Origin: Paeniglutamicibacter psychrophenolicus
GTDB taxonomy: Bacteria > Actinomycetota > Actinomycetes > Actinomycetales > Micrococcaceae
Assembly: GCF_030812255.1 (NCBI RefSeq)
Contig: NZ_JAUSSH010000008.1
Location: 1 to 64,000 of the forward strand
Direction: 5' to 3'
Length of the DNA stretch: 64,000 nt
Of the stretch, positions 61,954 through 64,000 are shown one piece after another. The notes beneath the pieces are model-generated. The model had not been told where the DNA came from, did no database searches, and saw only the letters and a program-made list of their open reading frames with translations. Within the stretch, counting starts at the first letter, position 1. Each line of letters starts with the position of its first letter. A program made the translations under genes and the position numbers.

Positions 61954-62775
61954 CTACGGGCTTTGCGTCAACAGGTCGCGAACGGACTCGGGCTGGTTGG
62001 ACAACACCACGATGTCCACCCGCCGGTTCAAGGACAGGTCCTTGTTGCCCGGCACCGGGCGCGCGTCCCCGTAGCCGACCGAGGATATCCGTGTGGCCTT
62101 CACTCCCCCGTCCTCGACCAGGGCGCGCAATACACCGGTGGCCCTGGAGGCGGACAGTTCCCAGTTGGTGGGATACGGATCAACCGGCCGGCGCACGTCG
62201 GCAAAGCCCTCCACCTCGAAGTAGCGCTTGGTGGGGGCGAGCACCGGGGCGATGGCGTCGATGATCTCGCGGGCGTTGTCGGTGAGCTCGGCGCTATTGG
62301 GCACGAAGAAGGTCTCGGCGCTGACCAGCCGAACGGTCAAGCCGCGGTTGTCGATGGAGAATTCGGCAGCTCCCGCATGCCCCGAGTCCTTTAGCCGCTT
62401 CTGGATGCGTGCCTTGAGCTCCAGCAGGTCCGCCTGTTCCTCCTGGGCCAGGGCGAGCAGGGCTTCCTTGGTCTGCCCGTCGATCTGGGTGCTGGCCAGC
62501 AAGCCCTCGGTGCCGACCAGTTCGGGCGGGACCACGATGCCCTCGGCGGTGTCGGCGGCGGTGCTTGCCTCCACCCCGAACCCTGTCGCCAGGGAATTCT
62601 TCAGCGCCTCAAACTTGTCCTGGTCCACCGTGGACATGGCAAAGAGCACGATGAACAGGCACATCAGCACGGTGACCATGTCCATGTAGGAGGCCATCCA
62701 GCGCTCGTCCGGGCCCTGGTGGCCTGAATCGGCGCCCCCGCGGCCCTTCCTGCCCCCGCGCCGGGACCTGCTCAT
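61954..62775 (-). CDS. motB: Flagellar stator protein MotB
   Basis: 273 residues. A single N-terminal helix with the proton-binding Asp (ERWMASYMDMVTVLMCLFIV; Asp in the YMDMVT motif), then a plug region and a C-terminal OmpA-like peptidoglycan-binding domain (FEVEGFADVRRPVDPYPTNW, ELSASRATGVLRALVEDGGV, NRRVDIVVLSNQ). Works with MotA as proton channel. Overlaps motA by 4 bases. Confidence 0.96.
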   Translation of the reverse strand: MSRSRRGGRKGRGGADSGHQGPDERWMASYMDMVTVLMCLFIVLFAMSTVDQDKFEALKNSLATGFGVEASTAADTAEGIVVPPELVGTEGLLASTQIDGQTKEALLALAQEEQADLLELKARIQKRLKDSGHAGAAEFSIDNRGLTVRLVSAETFFVPNSAELTDNAREIIDAIAPVLAPTKRYFEVEGFADVRRPVDPYPTNWELSASRATGVLRALVEDGGVKATRISSVGYGDARPVPGNKDLSLNRRVDIVVLSNQPESVRDLLTQSP

Positions 62776-63587
62776 GCGGCTTCCTTGAAGTCATCGAGCA
62801 AGGCCCCGGGTCCCGAGTCCTTCGCCTTGCCCTTGCCCAGCGCGTGGGCCGGGACCATGGCCTGGAGCTTCTCCTCGAGCAAGATCGGCTGGCTGCCGCC
62901 CTGGATGGCCAGCACGCCCTCCATGACCAGGGTCATCGAGTCGATTTCCAGCTCGGAGAGCCGGCGCAGCCGCGAACCGATGGGCAGCCAGATGAAGTTG
63001 GCCGAGACCAGGCCCCAGAGCGTCGCCACGAAGGCCGCGGCGATCATGTGGCCCAGCTCGTCGGGCTTGGAGAGGTTTTCCAGCACGTGGGTCAGCGAGA
63101 CCACGGTGCCGATGATGCCCACGGTGGGCGCGTAGCCGCCCAGGGTGGAGAACCACTTGTGCGCGATCGCGTTGGTGGTCTCGCGCGTGGTGATCTCGTC
63201 CTCGAGGGTCTCGCGCAGTTCGTCACCGTCCATGCCGTCGGCCAGGGATTGCAGTGCGCGGCCCAGGAAGGGGTCCTTGGCGTCGCGGGCCTCCGATTCC
63301 AGGGCCAGCAGTCCGTCCTTGCGGGCAACCTCGGCGAGTTCGACCAGCTTGGCGATGGTGGCGCGGGCCTCGGGGAGCTTGCCGCGGAAGGCCGAGGGCA
63401 GTGCCCTGACGGCCAGGACCGTGTCCGCGATGGTGCCGCTGGCGATGCCCACGGCGATGGTTCCGAAGAACACGATGATCATGGGGGCCGGCAGCAGGAT
63501 GGAGGAGACCGATGCGCCCTCCATGTACAGCATGGTGAACATGGCGCCGAAGGCCAGCAGCAGGCCTATGAGTGTTGCGGGATCCAA
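62772..63587 (-). CDS. motA: Flagellar stator protein MotA
   Basis: 271 residues, four transmembrane helices. Family motifs: PAPMIIVFFGTIAVGIASGT, KWFSTLGGYAPTVGIIGTVV, GHMIAAAFVATLWGLVSANF, with cytoplasmic charged residues that interact with FliG. Start is TTG 63587 (LDPATLIGLLLAFG), with AGAGG 8 bases upstream. 12 bases after flbD. Confidence 0.96.
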   Translation of the reverse strand: MDPATLIGLLLAFGAMFTMLYMEGASVSSILLPAPMIIVFFGTIAVGIASGTIADTVLAVRALPSAFRGKLPEARATIAKLVELAEVARKDGLLALESEARDAKDPFLGRALQSLADGMDGDELRETLEDEITTRETTNAIAHKWFSTLGGYAPTVGIIGTVVSLTHVLENLSKPDELGHMIAAAFVATLWGLVSANFIWLPIGSRLRRLSELEIDSMTLVMEGVLAIQGGSQPILLEEKLQAMVPAHALGKGKAKDSGPGALLDDFKEAA

Positions 63588-63599
63588 TGTGGCGTCCTC

Positions 63600-63824
63600 T
63601 TATCGGTGCGGCGGCGGGTCGGACGGCACGGCCTGGCGGGCCAGGGAAACCACGCGGGCGCGGTGTCCCGCGACCAGGGAGATGACCTCTTCCATGGTTT
63701 CGCGCACCACGTACTTGGCACCGGTGGCCATGAACACGACGGTGTCGGGGTTTTCCTGGATCCGCTCGATGAGGTCGGCATTGATCGCAAAGCGTGTGGC
63801 ATTGAGCCTGGTAACTACGATCAT
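63600..63824 (-). CDS. flbD: Flagellar FlbD family protein
   Basis: 74 residues: MIVVTRLNATRFAINADLIE, RIQENPDTVVFMATGAKYVV, RETMEEVISLVAGHRARVVS. Small protein always found between flgE and motA in Gram-positive-type flagellar operons; its role is unclear (distinct from the Caulobacter regulator FlbD). AAAGGA upstream of the ATG. Confidence 0.92.
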   Translation of the reverse strand: MIVVTRLNATRFAINADLIERIQENPDTVVFMATGAKYVVRETMEEVISLVAGHRARVVSLARQAVPSDPPPHR

Positions 63825-63865
63825 GAATGCGCCCGTCCTTTCACAGGTGCACTCTCGGCAGGAAA

Positions 63866-63893
63866 GGCGGCACCGTTAGCCAACGGTGCCGCC
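63866..63893 (-). terminator. Hairpin between flgE and flbD
   Basis: GGCGGCACCGTT and AACGGTGCCGCC form a perfect 12-bp stem with a 4-base loop, followed on the minus strand by CTTTCCT. It lies 10 bases after the flgE stop, acting as a terminator or attenuator that separates the hook genes from motAB. Confidence 0.75.
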
Positions 63894-63903
63894 CACTCGT
63901 CGG

Positions 63904-64000
63904 CTAGCGCTTGAGGTTGGCCAGTTCCTGCAGGACCTCGTCGCTGGTGGTGATGATCCGGGCGTTGGCCTGGAAGCCGCGCTGGGCGACGATCAGGTTG
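63904..64000 (-). CDS. flgE: Flagellar hook protein FlgE, C-terminal fragment (runs off window)
   Basis: The last 31 residues of a flagellar rod/hook family protein: [31 protein letters not shown]. The QRGFQANA...TSDE(V/M)LQ pattern is the conserved C-terminal coiled-coil end of FlgE/FlgF/FlgG. Position directly before flbD-motA-motB favours FlgE. The rest lies beyond position 64000. Confidence 0.85.
   Translation of the reverse strand, partial: NLIVAQRGFQANARIITTSDEVLQELANLKR

Overview
The window is high-GC DNA with strongly G/C-biased third codon positions and frequent GTG/TTG starts. Several starts lie 6-7 nt downstream of a -10 box, which suggests leaderless transcripts. The gene content (guaB3 beside guaB, DUF4193, GAF-ANTAR regulator, DUF3817, 13E12/DUF222 HNH protein, GroEL with a His-rich tail, actinobacterial-type flagellar operon with flbD and csrA) points to a flagellated actinobacterium of the Micrococcaceae (Arthrobacter / Paeniglutamicibacter type). 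Genus is inference. The first 100 bases and the G/C homopolymer block at about 2410-2464 look like contig-end or consensus artefacts.

Layout. 1-1380: contig-end-like DNA, a gene fragment and a 5'-truncated IS1634-type transposase. 1398-11330: housekeeping and metabolism (PPK2 kinase, AlaA-like aminotransferase, osmolyte-binding lipoprotein, Nudix, Lrp regulator, aminoglycoside-phosphotransferase-like protein, a SepX/GlpR-like membrane protein with RimJ-like acetyltransferase, 5-FCL, FmdB, SAF/CpaB-like protein). 11333-15187: a very large SF1-helicase-like protein with C-terminal Vsr-like nuclease domain and degenerate ATPase motifs. 15424-25436: guaA, DUF6176, HNH, DUF3817, SURF1, PTS EIIA, guaB3, BtrH-like and a methyltransferase. 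25582-31358: a frameshifted J-domain/NERD-like membrane protein, HTH protein, ZIP transporter, DUF427, GNAT and VanZ.

31755-39357 is the most distinctive region. A secreted 71-residue peptide precursor ends in a duplicated GNNNWPL motif and is divergent from a TPR-only protein, resembling a peptide/TPR-receptor signalling pair. Next to it are a GH18-like secreted protein with two chitin-binding-like modules, a processive GT2 synthase, a small STAS-like protein and a GGDEF-EAL protein, which together look like a cyclic-di-GMP-linked surface polysaccharide module. A 586-base hairpin-rich gap then leads to guaB.

39944-52131: guaB, GHL10 hydrolase, SGNH acyltransferase, GAF-ANTAR, the CIRCE-controlled groES-groEL operon, a mazEF-type toxin-antitoxin pair, csrA, and a run of small acidic proteins including one broken by a frameshift. 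52177-52317 is an IS1634 remnant. 52882-64000 is a long minus-strand flagellar cluster: flgE (partial), flbD, motA, motB, fliM, fliN, fliO, fliP, fliQ, fliR, flhB, flhA and an FlhF-like protein without a visible P-loop. fliL is not found in its usual place between motB and fliM; a 44-residue membrane protein lies there on the opposite strand.
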